Assembly: GCA_902493585.1 (NCBI GenBank) | Contig: CABUPZ010000006.1 | Span: forward strand, 1-64,000 | Reading direction: 5' to 3' | Source: an uncultured Fusicatenibacter sp. | GTDB taxonomy: Bacteria > Bacillota > Clostridia > Lachnospirales > Lachnospiraceae | DNA: 64,000 nucleotides | Shown: in pieces, positions 27,230 through 37,300 of the stretch | Numbering within the stretch: the stretch's first letter is position 1 | Layout of the letters: every line of letters starts with the position of its first letter | Notes under the pieces: model-generated | Told to the model about the DNA's origin: nothing | Databases searched by the model: none | The model's input: the letters and a program-made list of their open reading frames with translations, nothing else | Translations under genes and position numbers: made by a program

Positions 27230-27357
27230 TGTGAAAAACGAGCGTTTTTCGGTGGACAATGTGGATAACTCCGTGTATAACTTTACTTTTCAATGATTTT
27301 CAGGGATTTCCACTGTGGATAACTTGTTAATAACATGTGGGGAAATTGTGGGCAATT
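27230..27357 (+). other. DnaA-box-rich AT-rich intergenic region
   Basis: Within the 627-base gap between the isomerase and trxB, two perfect DnaA boxes (TGTGGATAA at 27260-27268 and 27314-27322) occur with variants CGTGTATAA (about 27272), TGTTAATAA and TGTGGGGAA, all in the same orientation. A GAAAAACG-ag-CGTTTTTC hairpin precedes them and a T-rich tract follows. There is no dnaA, dnaN or rpmH nearby. No gene is apparent in the rest of the gap. Confidence 0.5.
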
Positions 27358-27416
27358 TTCGACAGCATATGACACTCTGATTTTTTTTCTTATTCTTTGT
27401 GCATTTTGAATAATCA

Positions 27417-27505
27417 CCGTTCTGAATCGTACATCGAAAAAGAAAAACCCTGCCGGATAACATTGGATGTCTCTGATTCGATGTACGAGTCCATGTTATG
27501 AACGG
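27417..27505 (-). terminator. long-loop inverted repeat downstream of trxB
   Basis: TCGTACATCGAA (27427-27438) and TTCGATGTACGA (27477-27488) are perfect 12-base complements 38 bases apart, with an outer CCGTTC/GAACGG pair. On the minus strand the loop ends TTTTTCTTT just before the 3' arm. It may terminate trxB or be a processing structure; it is unusual for a terminator because of the large loop. Confidence 0.45.
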
Positions 27506-27509
27506 AACA

Positions 27510-28430
27510 TTATGAATAGAGCAGATAATTCTGTACGGATGTCACGCAGTTTGCGCCGTCAGATGCTGCGGTAAGAATCTGGCGGAGCTGTTTTGTCCGT
27601 ACATCGCCTGCCGCATAAACACCTTCCACACTTGTGACTCCATCTTCCTGCGCCTTGATGTATCCCTGCTCATCCATCTCCAGTTTTCCACTCACCAGTT
27701 CAGAGTTGGGCGTGATGCCTACCGCGATAAAGATTCCGTTTACCGCGAGTTCTTTCTGCTCTCCCGTCTTTCGGTTGGTGACAGACACTGCCTCGACCTG
27801 GTGCTCACCTTTGATTTCATCCACTACCGTATCCCACACCATTTCCACATTTTCCAGTGCCAGCAGACGTTCCTGCAGGATTTTCGCCGCGCGGAGTTCA
27901 TCCCTGCGGTGGATCACATAGACTTTCTCGCAGGCTCTCGCCAGGAAGATCGCGTCTTCCACCGCTACATCGCCGCCACCGACGACTGCAACCGTCTTTC
28001 CCCGGAAAAACGCGCCGTCACAAGTCGCACAGTAGGAAACACCCATACCGGCGAGCTCTTTCTCTCCCGGAACATTGAGCATCCTGTGTTTTGCACCTGT
28101 TGCAACAATAACCGTCTTTGTGTGGTATTCACCCTTTTTCGTCACGACAACCTTGTCTTCTCCATCCAGTTTCAGCTCCAGTACTTTATCTCTGACAAAC
28201 TCAGCGCCCATTTTCTCTGCATGGTCTCTCAGTGTGGTTCCCAGATCCATGCCGCTGATTCCGGGAAGTCCCGGATAATTGTCTACCTCATAAGTCGTCA
28301 CGACCTGTCCGCCGCTGACAAAATTTTCTTCAATAATAATCGTATCCAGCTTTGCTCTCTGGGCATAAATTGCCGCGGCAAGCCCCGCCGGACCGGAACC
28401 GATAATAATCAGATCATACTGTTTTTCCAT
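27510..28430 (-). CDS. trxB: thioredoxin reductase
   Basis: NADPH-dependent flavoenzyme that reduces thioredoxin in the cytoplasm. The 306 residues are the normal length for low-molecular-weight bacterial TrxB. Visible are the FAD-binding GSGPAGLAAAIYA at residues 12-24, the redox-active CATC in SYCATCDGAFF, the NAD(P)-binding GGGDVAVEDA and the C-terminal FAD motif GVYAAGDVR. AGAGGT lies before ATG 28430. It follows the lipoprotein gene by 28 bases and may be read with it. Confidence 0.96.
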   Translation of the reverse strand: MEKQYDLIIIGSGPAGLAAAIYAQRAKLDTIIIEENFVSGGQVVTTYEVDNYPGLPGISGMDLGTTLRDHAEKMGAEFVRDKVLELKLDGEDKVVVTKKGEYHTKTVIVATGAKHRMLNVPGEKELAGMGVSYCATCDGAFFRGKTVAVVGGGDVAVEDAIFLARACEKVYVIHRRDELRAAKILQERLLALENVEMVWDTVVDEIKGEHQVEAVSVTNRKTGEQKELAVNGIFIAVGITPNSELVSGKLEMDEQGYIKAQEDGVTSVEGVYAAGDVRTKQLRQILTAASDGANCVTSVQNYLLYS

Positions 28431-28458
28431 ATTTTTTTTACCTCTTTCTTTTACTCTG

Positions 28459-29688
28459 CTACTGCTTTACGACCTTGATTCCCCTTACCAGGTGAAGAGC
28501 CTGATCTACGGTGATCTCCGTGTAACTTTCTTTTGTCTCATCGGCATAGAAGGTATAGATCTCCGTTCCGTTTTCGGCGTCCTCGGTCTTCTCATAGTCC
28601 TCTGAAACCACGGCAAGAAACGCTTCTTCCGGTGTTCCAAGTGTAATATCTCCTGCCACCGCAATGGGAACCTTGGTCGTATCCATATCCCCATACAAGA
28701 CGGTGATAAAACAGTTTTCCACGGTTACCGCTTCCTCCGAATCATTCCTTACATTTCCAAAGAGCCGCTCCCCGTTCTTTTCCAGCGTGACATAACCATA
28801 CTGGAGTCCCTTCACCGCCTCGTCGGATTCTTTCTCGTTGATCTTCCATCCGTGTTTCAGCAGTTCTGCTGTGGGAACCGGAAGCCGGTAAAGCGTTCCG
28901 TCATAGGAAACAATGCCCTGATCCAATGCCGTTCCCGGCGCCTCAGGCGCCTGATAAGCTTTTACCTCCGGTGTTTCCTCACTCAGAGCATGTTCCAGTT
29001 CTTCCTCACCGTCAGGATTCTGCAGATTCCGGAGATCCAGCCGCATCAGAAGCCCCGTCTCGTTGTCGAACCCCAGCTGGACACTACGGTTCAGACCAAA
29101 TTCATACGTAAGGAACAGGTACTGTTCCTGCTCATACCGGTCTTTGGGAGCGCCGTAGACCCGGATTACTTCTTCCGCCACAGACTTCTGAAATACAATC
29201 TTTCCCGGAAGGTTTACATAGACCGCTTTTCCGCTGTCCGTCCCGGCGTCCACATGAAACCCCGCCACATAGCACTGACTGACCGGAAGTTCCGACGCCT
29301 CCGGGTTCATGAGATCCACCGTTACCGCGCAGTCTTCCACTGTGAAAACTTGTCCTTCCAGATAAGACTGAGCGCTGACCAATTCCTGTTCATCGCCGTC
29401 ATAGCTCCATCCGTTTTCGGTAAAGCTTTCGTATGTCATAGGAAGCTGATAAGAGACTCCCCAGACTGCGAACTCAAAATCATACAACTCGTCCGGAAGT
29501 TCCACCTCATAGACAGGGATCCCCTCTCCCGGCAGCTGCTCCCGCATCGTATCTTCAGGGTCATCATCCTCTGTACTCTGGCTGACGTCCGAAATAGGAA
29601 TCTCCTCTTTCTGGTCCCGGCATCCCGGGAGCATCCACAGAACGCCCGCCGCCATCAGAATTATAAGGCCAGTTTTATATCCTCTCAT
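28459..29688 (-). CDS. lipoprotein with duplicated domain, unknown family
   Basis: Predicted surface lipoprotein of 409 residues. The signal sequence ends in LPGC with Cys at about residue 23. The body seems to contain two copies of one fold: SYQLPMTYESFTENGWSYD near residue 82 parallels LYRLPVPTAELLKHGWKIN near residue 265, and each is followed by a VEDC/VENC segment about 40 residues later. I do not recognise a family. GGAGG precedes ATG 29688. It is upstream of trxB on the same strand with 28 bases between, so they may share a promoter. Confidence 0.7.
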   Translation of the reverse strand: MRGYKTGLIILMAAGVLWMLPGCRDQKEEIPISDVSQSTEDDDPEDTMREQLPGEGIPVYEVELPDELYDFEFAVWGVSYQLPMTYESFTENGWSYDGDEQELVSAQSYLEGQVFTVEDCAVTVDLMNPEASELPVSQCYVAGFHVDAGTDSGKAVYVNLPGKIVFQKSVAEEVIRVYGAPKDRYEQEQYLFLTYEFGLNRSVQLGFDNETGLLMRLDLRNLQNPDGEEELEHALSEETPEVKAYQAPEAPGTALDQGIVSYDGTLYRLPVPTAELLKHGWKINEKESDEAVKGLQYGYVTLEKNGERLFGNVRNDSEEAVTVENCFITVLYGDMDTTKVPIAVAGDITLGTPEEAFLAVVSEDYEKTEDAENGTEIYTFYADETKESYTEITVDQALHLVRGIKVVKQ

Positions 29689-29751
29689 TGCCCCTCCTCC
29701 CTTCTGGACACACGCTTCGCCATACCGTGCACAGACATCGTAGCTGCCGCT

Positions 29752-29780
29752 ATTATACCATACATAATATCTTTTTTACA
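29752..29780 (-). promoter_or_regulatory. candidate promoter for the lipoprotein-trxB unit
   Basis: On the minus strand TGTAAA and TATAAT are 17 bases apart, ending about 64 bases before the lipoprotein start. The -35 match is weak. The rest of the 337-base gap to the next gene shows nothing clear. Confidence 0.4.
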
Positions 29781-30025
29781 GGCTTTTCCCTCCACATCAC
29801 AAGATTGTCTGAATATTTTTTTCAAGCGGAAGTTTACAGCATTCCGCCACCCCACTTCTTCCGGTGCCCGTCCGGAGGGACTTCGGAACGCTTAGATTTT
29901 CCGCCTCTTTGCAGCCGCCCGCCGCACACGGATGCCACACGCTCAGGGATTTTTTCGTCCCCCTTACATAGTCCCTGTTGTGGTTTCATAAAATAGAAGA
30001 AAAAGAAAAGGATTATCACGGGATT

Positions 30026-31789
30026 ATGCCCAATAAACCATCAAAAAAACGGCTTCTCTTTCTGCTCCTGCTCCTTTTCATACCTTTTTTCACGTTCCTT
30101 CTCCTCTGGCTGACCCCTGCCGGAAATATCTTTGAGAATCTCAGATTCGAAAAGTATATCAACGAACGTTTCCGCCGGGAAGCCTGTTCTTCCGCCATCA
30201 ACCTGCATTACACGCTGTCGGATCCTTCCCTGGCGGGCATCGATGACTATACGGTTTCTTTCGGCACGGTCACCGTGCCTGATCCGCAGAAACAACAGGC
30301 TGCCAGACAGGAGGAAGAAGCGGCGCTCAACGACTTTCATGAGAATGCCCTGAATACCCAGAACCGCATGACCCTGGATATCCTCCGCCGGAATCTGGAG
30401 GATCAGAAGCTGCTGGACTCCTGCTGTATGCTCCAGGAAGTCCTTGGCCCCTCTCTTGGCACACAGGCACAGCTCCCCATCCTTCTGGCGGAATATACGT
30501 TCCGCACGCCCCAGGATATCACCGACTATCTGAAGCTTCTTAACGATCTGCCCCGGTATTTTCAGGAAATCCTGGCGTTTGAACAGGAAAAAGCCAAACA
30601 GGGGGTCTTTATGAATGACGCCTGTGTGGACGGGATCATCGAACAGTGCAATTCTTTTGTCAACGACTCGGAGCCTCACTATCTGCAGACCGTCTTTGAA
30701 GAAAAACTGGCGGATTTTGAGGATCTGAGCCAGGAAGAGCGGACCGCGTGTCTGGAGGCCCACAAAACTCTGATGCAGACCTGTGTCCTCCCTGCCTATC
30801 AGCAGCTGGCCGACGGTCTTGCCGCTCTCAGAGGCAGCGGAACCAATCCGGCAGGTCTTGCAGGATTTGAAAACGGAACCGATTATTATCGTTACCTGCT
30901 CCGCAGCCAGGTGGGAACCGACGATTCCCCGGAGGAGATCGAGCAGCGCCTCTACCAGCAGCTGAACCAGGATTCCAGGGAGGTCCGTGAGATTGCATCC
31001 AGGGATCCGGCGCTTCTTCTGTCCCTGCCTTCACCGGAACTGAATTTTTCCTCACCGGAAAATATGATGGAGGATCTGGAAACCGCGATCACAGAGGATT
31101 TTCCGGCGCTGGACGATGTGACCTGGGAAATCAAATCCGTGGATGAAGCTATGGAAGAATTTCTCAGTCCCGCGTTTTATCTGACACCTCCTGCAGATAC
31201 CAACGCTCCCAACTCCATTTACATCAACAACAGCACCGACATGTCTTCCCTGGAACTGTATACCACTCTGGCACATGAAGGCTTTCCCGGCCATCTCTAC
31301 CAGACGGTCTGCTTTTCCCTCACCGACGCACCCTATATCCGCCATCTCTATATAACCGGAGGTTACATAGAAGGCTGGGCAACCTATGTGGAATCCTATG
31401 CGTACAGCTATGCGGTCCGCAATAATCCCGAACAGGCGGACGCCGCCCGACTGATGTGGCTGAACCGTTCTATCAACCTGTGCCTGTATTCCCTGATGGA
31501 CATCGGCATCCATTACCATGGCTGGAACCAGGCACAGACGGAGCATTTTCTCTCCGCCTTCGGCGTCACCGATACGGCTCTGGCGGACGAAATTTTCCAG
31601 TATATTGTGGAAACACCCGCCAATTACCTGAAATACTATCTGGGTTATCTGAATTTTGAGGATTTGAAACAGGAGATGCAGCAGATACAGCAGGAGAATT
31701 TTTCCCTGAAAGATTTCCATGAAAAACTTCTGGAAATCGGGCCGGCACCGTTCCCTGTCGTCCGGAAATATCTCTTTTCAGGATTGTAG
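30026..31789 (+). CDS. DUF885-family membrane-anchored putative metallopeptidase
   Basis: About 587 residues. The N-terminus MPNKPSKKRLLF followed by a hydrophobic helix (about 9-30) acts as signal anchor. The rest matches DUF885, a family related to zinc peptidases; TTLAHEGFPGHLYQTVCF carries HExxxH-like zinc-ligand sequence (HEGFPGH), and GGYIEGWATYVESYAY supplies the downstream glutamate. The frame is open from a TTG at 29978, but ATG 30026 gives a proper signal anchor and is preferred; its ribosome site is weak. A MarR gene follows closely with its own promoter. Substrate unknown. Confidence 0.8.
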   Translation: MPNKPSKKRLLFLLLLLFIPFFTFLLLWLTPAGNIFENLRFEKYINERFRREACSSAINLHYTLSDPSLAGIDDYTVSFGTVTVPDPQKQQAARQEEEAALNDFHENALNTQNRMTLDILRRNLEDQKLLDSCCMLQEVLGPSLGTQAQLPILLAEYTFRTPQDITDYLKLLNDLPRYFQEILAFEQEKAKQGVFMNDACVDGIIEQCNSFVNDSEPHYLQTVFEEKLADFEDLSQEERTACLEAHKTLMQTCVLPAYQQLADGLAALRGSGTNPAGLAGFENGTDYYRYLLRSQVGTDDSPEEIEQRLYQQLNQDSREVREIASRDPALLLSLPSPELNFSSPENMMEDLETAITEDFPALDDVTWEIKSVDEAMEEFLSPAFYLTPPADTNAPNSIYINNSTDMSSLELYTTLAHEGFPGHLYQTVCFSLTDAPYIRHLYITGGYIEGWATYVESYAYSYAVRNNPEQADAARLMWLNRSINLCLYSLMDIGIHYHGWNQAQTEHFLSAFGVTDTALADEIFQYIVETPANYLKYYLGYLNFEDLKQEMQQIQQENFSLKDFHEKLLEIGPAPFPVVRKYLFSGL

Positions 31790-31812
31790 AATTCCCGGGA
31801 ATCGTGTATACT
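31784..31812 (+). promoter_or_regulatory. promoter of the marR gene
   Basis: TTGTAG (31784-31789) and TATACT (31807-31812) are 17 bases apart, starting at the stop codon of the DUF885 gene. A transcript from here would begin near 31820, which supports the GTG 31855 start over the earlier open frame. Confidence 0.6.
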
Positions 31813-31854
31813 AGTGGCATAAACGATTTCGCATCAGAAAGAGAGGTGTCTGAC

Positions 31855-32292
31855 GTGGACAGCTACAATACCATTTCTGATCTTCTGGTAAATCTTTTCA
31901 ACGAGATCATGGATATCGAAGAAAAAGCAATCATTACAAAAGAATTTCAGGATATAACCAATAATGATATGCACATCATCGCCGCGATCGGGATTGATGA
32001 GCCCAGAAATATGACAGCTGTGGCAAAATCTATATCTGTCACGGTAGGCACGCTCACGATCGCAATCAATAACCTTGTGAAAAAAGGATACGTCACCCGC
32101 GCCAGAAGCCAGGAGGACCGCAGGGTTGTCCTGATCTCTCTGACGGAAAAGGGCCGCAGCGCTTATTTCCACCATGAAGATTTCCACAAAAAAATGGTGG
32201 AGGCAGTTCTGGATGAACTGGACGAAGACCAGATTCAGGTTCTTGTGAAATCTCTGATGAATCTGAAAAAATTTTTCTATTCTTATAAATAA
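31855..32292 (+). CDS. MarR-family transcriptional regulator
   Basis: DNA-binding repressor/activator of about 145 residues. The winged helix is clear: MTAVAKSISVTVGTLTIAI is the helix-turn-helix and RSQEDRRVVLISLTEKG is the wing with its DxR signature. The frame opens at 31804, but GTG 31855 has AGAGGTG six bases upstream and lies after the predicted promoter. MarR proteins of this type act as dimers on palindromic operators; the target is not evident here. A terminator follows directly, so it is a single-gene unit. Confidence 0.88.
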   Translation: MDSYNTISDLLVNLFNEIMDIEEKAIITKEFQDITNNDMHIIAAIGIDEPRNMTAVAKSISVTVGTLTIAINNLVKKGYVTRARSQEDRRVVLISLTEKGRSAYFHHEDFHKKMVEAVLDELDEDQIQVLVKSLMNLKKFFYSYK

Positions 32293-32319
32293 ATAAGGAA
32301 AAACAATACAGACACAGAA

Positions 32320-32357
32320 ACGGATGTCCCCGGTGGTTTCCTGGGGACATCCGTTTT
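32320..32357 (+). terminator. terminator of the marR gene
   Basis: ACGGATGTCCCC and GGGGACATCCGT form a 12-base perfect stem around 11 bases, followed by TTTTAT. Confidence 0.9.
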
Positions 32358-32364
32358 ATCATCT

Positions 32365-32390
32365 GTAACCGTTCAGCCAGCTGAACGGTT
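32365..32390. repeat. GTAACCGTTCAGC palindrome copy
   Basis: GTAACCGTTCAGC, CA, GCTGAACGGTT: the same element as at 26986 in opposite orientation, lacking only the final AC. It lies just after the marR terminator and before the AT-rich promoter region of the next gene. Confidence 0.75.
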
Positions 32391-32568
32391 GGGGAAAGTA
32401 ATTTCCAAACACACTCTCTAAATATAACAATACTTTAAACTTTCTTTTAAGATTCCCCTTTTTTATAGATTTTAGTATATTTAGATGTTATAATATAATA
32501 TACAAATAATATTTATTGTATTTTATTATTTTCAGTATATTTTATTTTTTTAAAAGGAGGGAAGTTTT

Positions 32569-33714
32569 ATGAAACGCGGCAACAGATTTTTATTTTCCAT
32601 TTTATTTATGTTTGCGGTATCCGCAATAACCGCCGGACCGCGCGCAGTTTATGCGGAAGAAACTCCCTCCGGGGAGAACACGGACGGCGGAAGCATCTCG
32701 CTGAATCTCGTACACCATCAGGCACAGTCCCTTACCCTGCAGTTAAACACCGACCATCTGGCGCATCAGGACGTTACCCTCAACTGTATGGATGCTACAA
32801 CCGGAGAACCACTGTCGATTTCTCTTCTGGCTTCTCCTGGAAGTTCCGAATACACCCTTTATGATCTGGAGACCCCGGTGGAAGAACTGACCGGCACCCT
32901 GAGTATTTCCATGATCACGGAACCGGGATACAAACTGAATCTGGCAGATACATCGTTTACCATTGACGGCCAGACCTACAGCGACGGAGAAACCGTTACG
33001 ATCCATTCCTCCCGTTCTTCCGTGAGTTCCTCGGTGACCTGCCAGGAAATGACCGTCCCGGAAACTCCTGTGGAGCCGGAGACGCCTGCAGAACCAGAGG
33101 CACCCGTTGAGCCGGAAACTCCTGCAGAACCAGAGACACCCACGGAACCGGAAACTCCTGCAGAACCAGAGGCACCCGCAGAACCGGAAACTCCTGCAGA
33201 ACCAGAGGCACCCGCGGAACCGGAAACTCCTGTTCAACCGGAAACTCCTGCTCAGCCAGCGAAACCCGTGGAATCGGAAACGTCCACGGTACCGGAAGAT
33301 ACCGTAACAGAAACGTTCCCTGCTTCTGAAACCTCAGGTCTGCCGACAGAAGCGCTGGAAGACCGCGGCATACAGGCCCCGGAACCTCTGACGACCACTC
33401 CGATTACCGAAAACCAGACGGCTGCTGTTCCAAATATCGAAACGGCAGTTCCAAACGCCGGCAACCATGCGGCGGAATCCTATCCCGCCGGAAACGGCCT
33501 GGCCGAAGGAGCATCCAAACCCGCCGGCAGCGTTCTTGCACCGGCTGCAGAGACCACGGAACAGACCAGCCGCATCCATGTGTCAGAAATCGTCCGAAAA
33601 GTCAATCTGGTACTTGCCGTACTGAGCCTGATCGTCCTGATCCTTCTTCTGACAAAACTGATCCTGACACTGATCCGAGAAAGTAAAAGCCGCCGCTTCC
33701 GTCGTTCCCGCTGA
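32569..33714 (+). CDS. surface protein with Pro/Glu repeat stalk
   Basis: A 381-residue secreted protein of unknown family. A signal peptide ends near VYAEE; a beta-rich domain spans about 35-160; residues about 163-245 are a stalk of units such as PETPAEPEAPAEPETP; and a C-terminal helix (about 345-368) ends in a basic tail ESKSRRFRRSR. There is no LPxTG, so the helix should hold it in the membrane with the stalk crossing the wall. AAAAGGAGG precedes ATG 32569, and the upstream 150 bases are very AT-rich with several TATAAT-like sequences. Confidence 0.78.
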   Translation: MKRGNRFLFSILFMFAVSAITAGPRAVYAEETPSGENTDGGSISLNLVHHQAQSLTLQLNTDHLAHQDVTLNCMDATTGEPLSISLLASPGSSEYTLYDLETPVEELTGTLSISMITEPGYKLNLADTSFTIDGQTYSDGETVTIHSSRSSVSSSVTCQEMTVPETPVEPETPAEPEAPVEPETPAEPETPTEPETPAEPEAPAEPETPAEPEAPAEPETPVQPETPAQPAKPVESETSTVPEDTVTETFPASETSGLPTEALEDRGIQAPEPLTTTPITENQTAAVPNIETAVPNAGNHAAESYPAGNGLAEGASKPAGSVLAPAAETTEQTSRIHVSEIVRKVNLVLAVLSLIVLILLLTKLILTLIRESKSRRFRRSR

Positions 33715-33777
33715 GAACGTTCTGACAGATTGCGGCAGCTTCACCTGCTCTAAAAATTTCACCTGAAAGAATGTGCT

Positions 33778-34332
33778 CTATATGAGCATAAAGGCCAGGA
33801 ATACGCTGGCAATAATCCCCGCAAGTGTTGCGGTCAGCGCCCCCGCCAGCGTATACCTGGTCTTTGTAACTTTTGCTGCAAGAAAATAGACGGACATCGT
33901 ATAAAAAACCGTTTCCGTACTGCTCGCCATCAGTGACGCGGCAAAACCGATCGCCGAATCCGTTCCATACTCCTTATACAGATCCAGCAGCAGCCCGGTT
34001 GCCGCACTGTTGGAAAACAGGCGGACGACGCCAAGCGGCACCAGTTCCGGCGGAAATCCCAACGGCTTCATCCATGTTCCGAGAATCTCTCCGAGCTTAT
34101 CCAGAAATCCTGAGGAACGCAGCACGCCAACGCCGACCATCAGCCCCACCAGAGTCGGCAGGATCGAGACAATGCTCCTCATCCCATCTTTTGCTCCTTT
34201 GATAAAATCCCCGTAAATATCCCGCTTCATCAGCAGGCCCATTCCCACGATGGAGAATATGAGAAGCGGTATCACCAGATCTGACACAACATAAAGAATC
34301 TGCACTTCGGACCGCCTGTCTTTTTTTACCAT
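33778..34332 (-). CDS. spmB: spore maturation protein B
   Basis: Membrane protein of the nucleoside-recognition/SpmB family, which in Bacillus affects spore core dehydration. 184 residues with about five hydrophobic segments; SILPTLVGLMVGVGVLRSSG and VPLGVVRLFSNSAATGLL are typical. The open frame starts at ATG 34332, but the usual SpmB N-terminus (VQILYVVSDLVIPLLI) would start at a GTG nine codons in, six bases after AGGCGG. The partner spmA is normally the adjacent gene; here it is about 6.3 kb away. Presence of spmAB suggests a sporulating ancestor, not proof that this strain sporulates. Confidence 0.9.
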   Translation of the reverse strand: MVKKDRRSEVQILYVVSDLVIPLLIFSIVGMGLLMKRDIYGDFIKGAKDGMRSIVSILPTLVGLMVGVGVLRSSGFLDKLGEILGTWMKPLGFPPELVPLGVVRLFSNSAATGLLLDLYKEYGTDSAIGFAASLMASSTETVFYTMSVYFLAAKVTKTRYTLAGALTATLAGIIASVFLAFMLI

Positions 34333-34371
34333 TCTATGCGGAAAATATCTTTCTAATTCACAACCGTTCCC

Positions 34372-37300
34372 TTATTCCACACTCTTCAATGATTCGATCA
34401 TATCGATTTTTTTCAGCCGATAGTACATCATGTAGTTTACAAACAACGAGAACACCAGGGTCAGCAGACCACTGAACAGATAACTGCTCGGGAAAACATT
34501 CCTTCCGAACATCATCATATCCACTTCCACCGTCTGAATAATGTACTGATGCAGCGCCACTCCGATTCCCGCACCTGCCAGGATGCCGAAAATTGTCAGG
34601 ATCACATTTTCCCGGTATACATACTCCGCAACTTCCAGATCATAGAAGCCCAGCACCTTCAGCGTTGCCAGCTCCCTCTTCCGCTCGGTGATATTGATGT
34701 TGTTCAGGTTATACAGTACCACAAACGCCAGAAGACCCGCCGAAACGATCAGCACGACGATTACAATGTTCAGCGCCTGCAGCATATCATCAATCTCCGC
34801 TTCCAGGTCAGAGACAAACGTTACGCCCACAACGCCGTCCTGTTCGATCATCATCTGTCCCAGTTTCTCCTCGTAACTGTCGGAGGTATCCTCATACTTC
34901 ATCAGAATCTGATTATAATCCGGTGTTTCCTGCCATACACTCTCATACAGAGACGGATCCATAAAGATATAATGCTCCACATAGTTTTCTATGATGATCG
35001 AAATCGTTACTTCCCGTCCTTCTTGATTTTCCTCACCGACTTTGATCGTGTCTCCCACAGAAACGCCCAGCATCTTTGCGGTCTTTTCACTGATCGCAAT
35101 GCCGTCTTCCGGGAATTCGTAAGATTTCTTTGATCTTCTGTCCCGGAACGTAAAGAATTGATCCACCACGGAGGGATCCTGCGGAACTTCCAGAATAGCG
35201 CTCATACTCTCATCCCCGGCAGTCAGTTCCACATTCTGCGCAAACATTTCCAGGGTACTGCCCATTCCGTCAAACTCCTCGGCTTTCTCCAGGACCGCAG
35301 CCTTTTCTTCCTGAGATTCCGAGTTGACTACAACTGACGCCTGATAGGTAAACAGTTCCACAAACTGATTCTTTGCGATAGCAGTGATGGAATCCTGCAG
35401 TCCGAAGCCCACCAGCATCAGGCCCATACAGCCTCCGATTCCGATAACGGTCATAAAGAAACGCTTTTTATACCGGAACAGATTCCGGACCGTAGATTTC
35501 TGGGTAAAGCTCAGATGTTTCCACAGGATCGTCACACGCTCCAGCAGGACTCTGCGTCCATTCTTCGGCGGTTCCGGACGCATCAGTTCGGACGGTTTCG
35601 CTCTCAGCTCCCGCCAGCAGGAGAAGAGCGTCGCCAGCCCGGTGCAGGCGATGCTTGCCAGGATCGCCAGAAGTCCCTGCTCCCAGTTGAGAGGCGTCAG
35701 ATATTCCGGCAATCCAAGATACAGCATGCCGTATGCGTTCATGATCACCCACGGGAACAGTTTCTCACCGATCACCACACCGATCACCGCTCCCGTCACC
35801 GTCGCCAGCATCGCATAGCACAGATACTTCATGGCAATCGCACCGTCCCGGTAACCGAGCGCCTTCAAAGTTCCGATCTGCTGACGCTGTTCTTCCACCA
35901 TTCGTGTCATGGTCGTCAGGCTGATCAGCGCCGCCACCAGAAAGAAGATCCACGGAAAGACCTGTCCGATGTTATCGATCCGTTCCGCATCATCGGCAAA
36001 TCCCTTGGCGGATGTCACATCTTCCCGGTCCATCACATACCATTCCGGTTTTTCCAGGTCTTTTAATTCCTGTTCCCCGTCCGCAATCTGCTGGCGGGCA
36101 TCCGCCAGTTCCGGCTGTGCCTCCGCGTAACCTTCTTCATACTCCTGTTTTGCGTCGGCAAGTTCCTGCTCTTTCTCCGCCAGCTCTTCCTTCCCGTCTT
36201 CCAGCTCCGCCCTGGCATCCTCCAGCGTCTGCTTTGCTTCTGCGATCTGGTCTTCGCCGTCGCTCAGCTGCTGCCTTGTCCGGGCAATCTGCTGTTCCCC
36301 GCTTTCCATCTGCGCCTTGGACTGCTCCAGTACACTTTTCTGCTGCTCCAGCTCCTGTCTTCCCTGGCTGAGCTGCGTTTCGCCGTCCGTAATCTGCTGA
36401 CGGGCTGCGTTCAGCTGCGCCTCTCCGTCCCCCATCTGCTGACGATAAGCATTCAGCTGGGTCTCCGCCGCCGCAAGCTGCTGGCGGGAAGCTTCCAGCT
36501 GTGCTTCGCCGTCGGTGATCTGCTGACGGGCTGCTTCCAACTGTGCCTCTCCCTCTCTCAGAACTTCTTCCGTTGCGTTCAGCTGCTGCTCAGACTGGGC
36601 AATCTGCTGTTCTGCCGCCGCGATCTGTGCCTCGCCGTCCTGTACACTCTTTTCACCGGTATCAAACTCTGTGATTCCCGCCTGTACGGTTTCTTTCTGT
36701 GCCTGCAGACCTGCAATCGTCGTTTCCAGCTGGACTTTCGCAGCCACGAGGGCTTCATATTCCGGAGAAGTATCCAGTCCGGCATTTGCCAGGGCTTCTT
36801 CCATCTGACGGATCTGTTCCTCTGTCTGTGCCAGCTGCTGCTGCAGTTCTCCCAGTTGGACTTCGATCTGCTGCAGGGCTACTTTCGCTGTCTCATAATC
36901 CGCCCGCTTCGCTTCCAGTTCCTGACGGGCCGCTGCCACCGTCTGACGGTTCTGCTCCAGTTCTGCCTTTCCGCTTTCCAGCTCGATACGGCCGGCTTCC
37001 AGCTGGGATTTGCCGTCCGCCAGCTCCTGTGCTTTGGCTTCTGCCTGTGCTTTCGCCTCCTCCAGTTCCCGGGTCTTCTCTTCGACCTGTGCCTTGCCGC
37101 TTTTCAGGTTTTCTGACTGTTCCTCAATCTCCGCTTTGCCGGCTTCCAGCTGCTGTGCCTCTGCCTCCAGCTGTGCTTTTCCGTCCGACAGTTCTTTCTC
37201 CTTTGCACTCAGCACCGCCTCCGCGTCGGCAAGCTGCTTCTCACCGTCGGCAATCTGGGATTTTCCGCTGTTCAGTTCCGCTTCTTTAGATTCCAGCAAT

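Noticed and set aside
27230..27357. Chromosomal origin of replication
   Set aside because: DnaA-like sites alone are not enough; dnaA, dnaN, rpmH and gidB are absent and nothing here shows strand-skew change.
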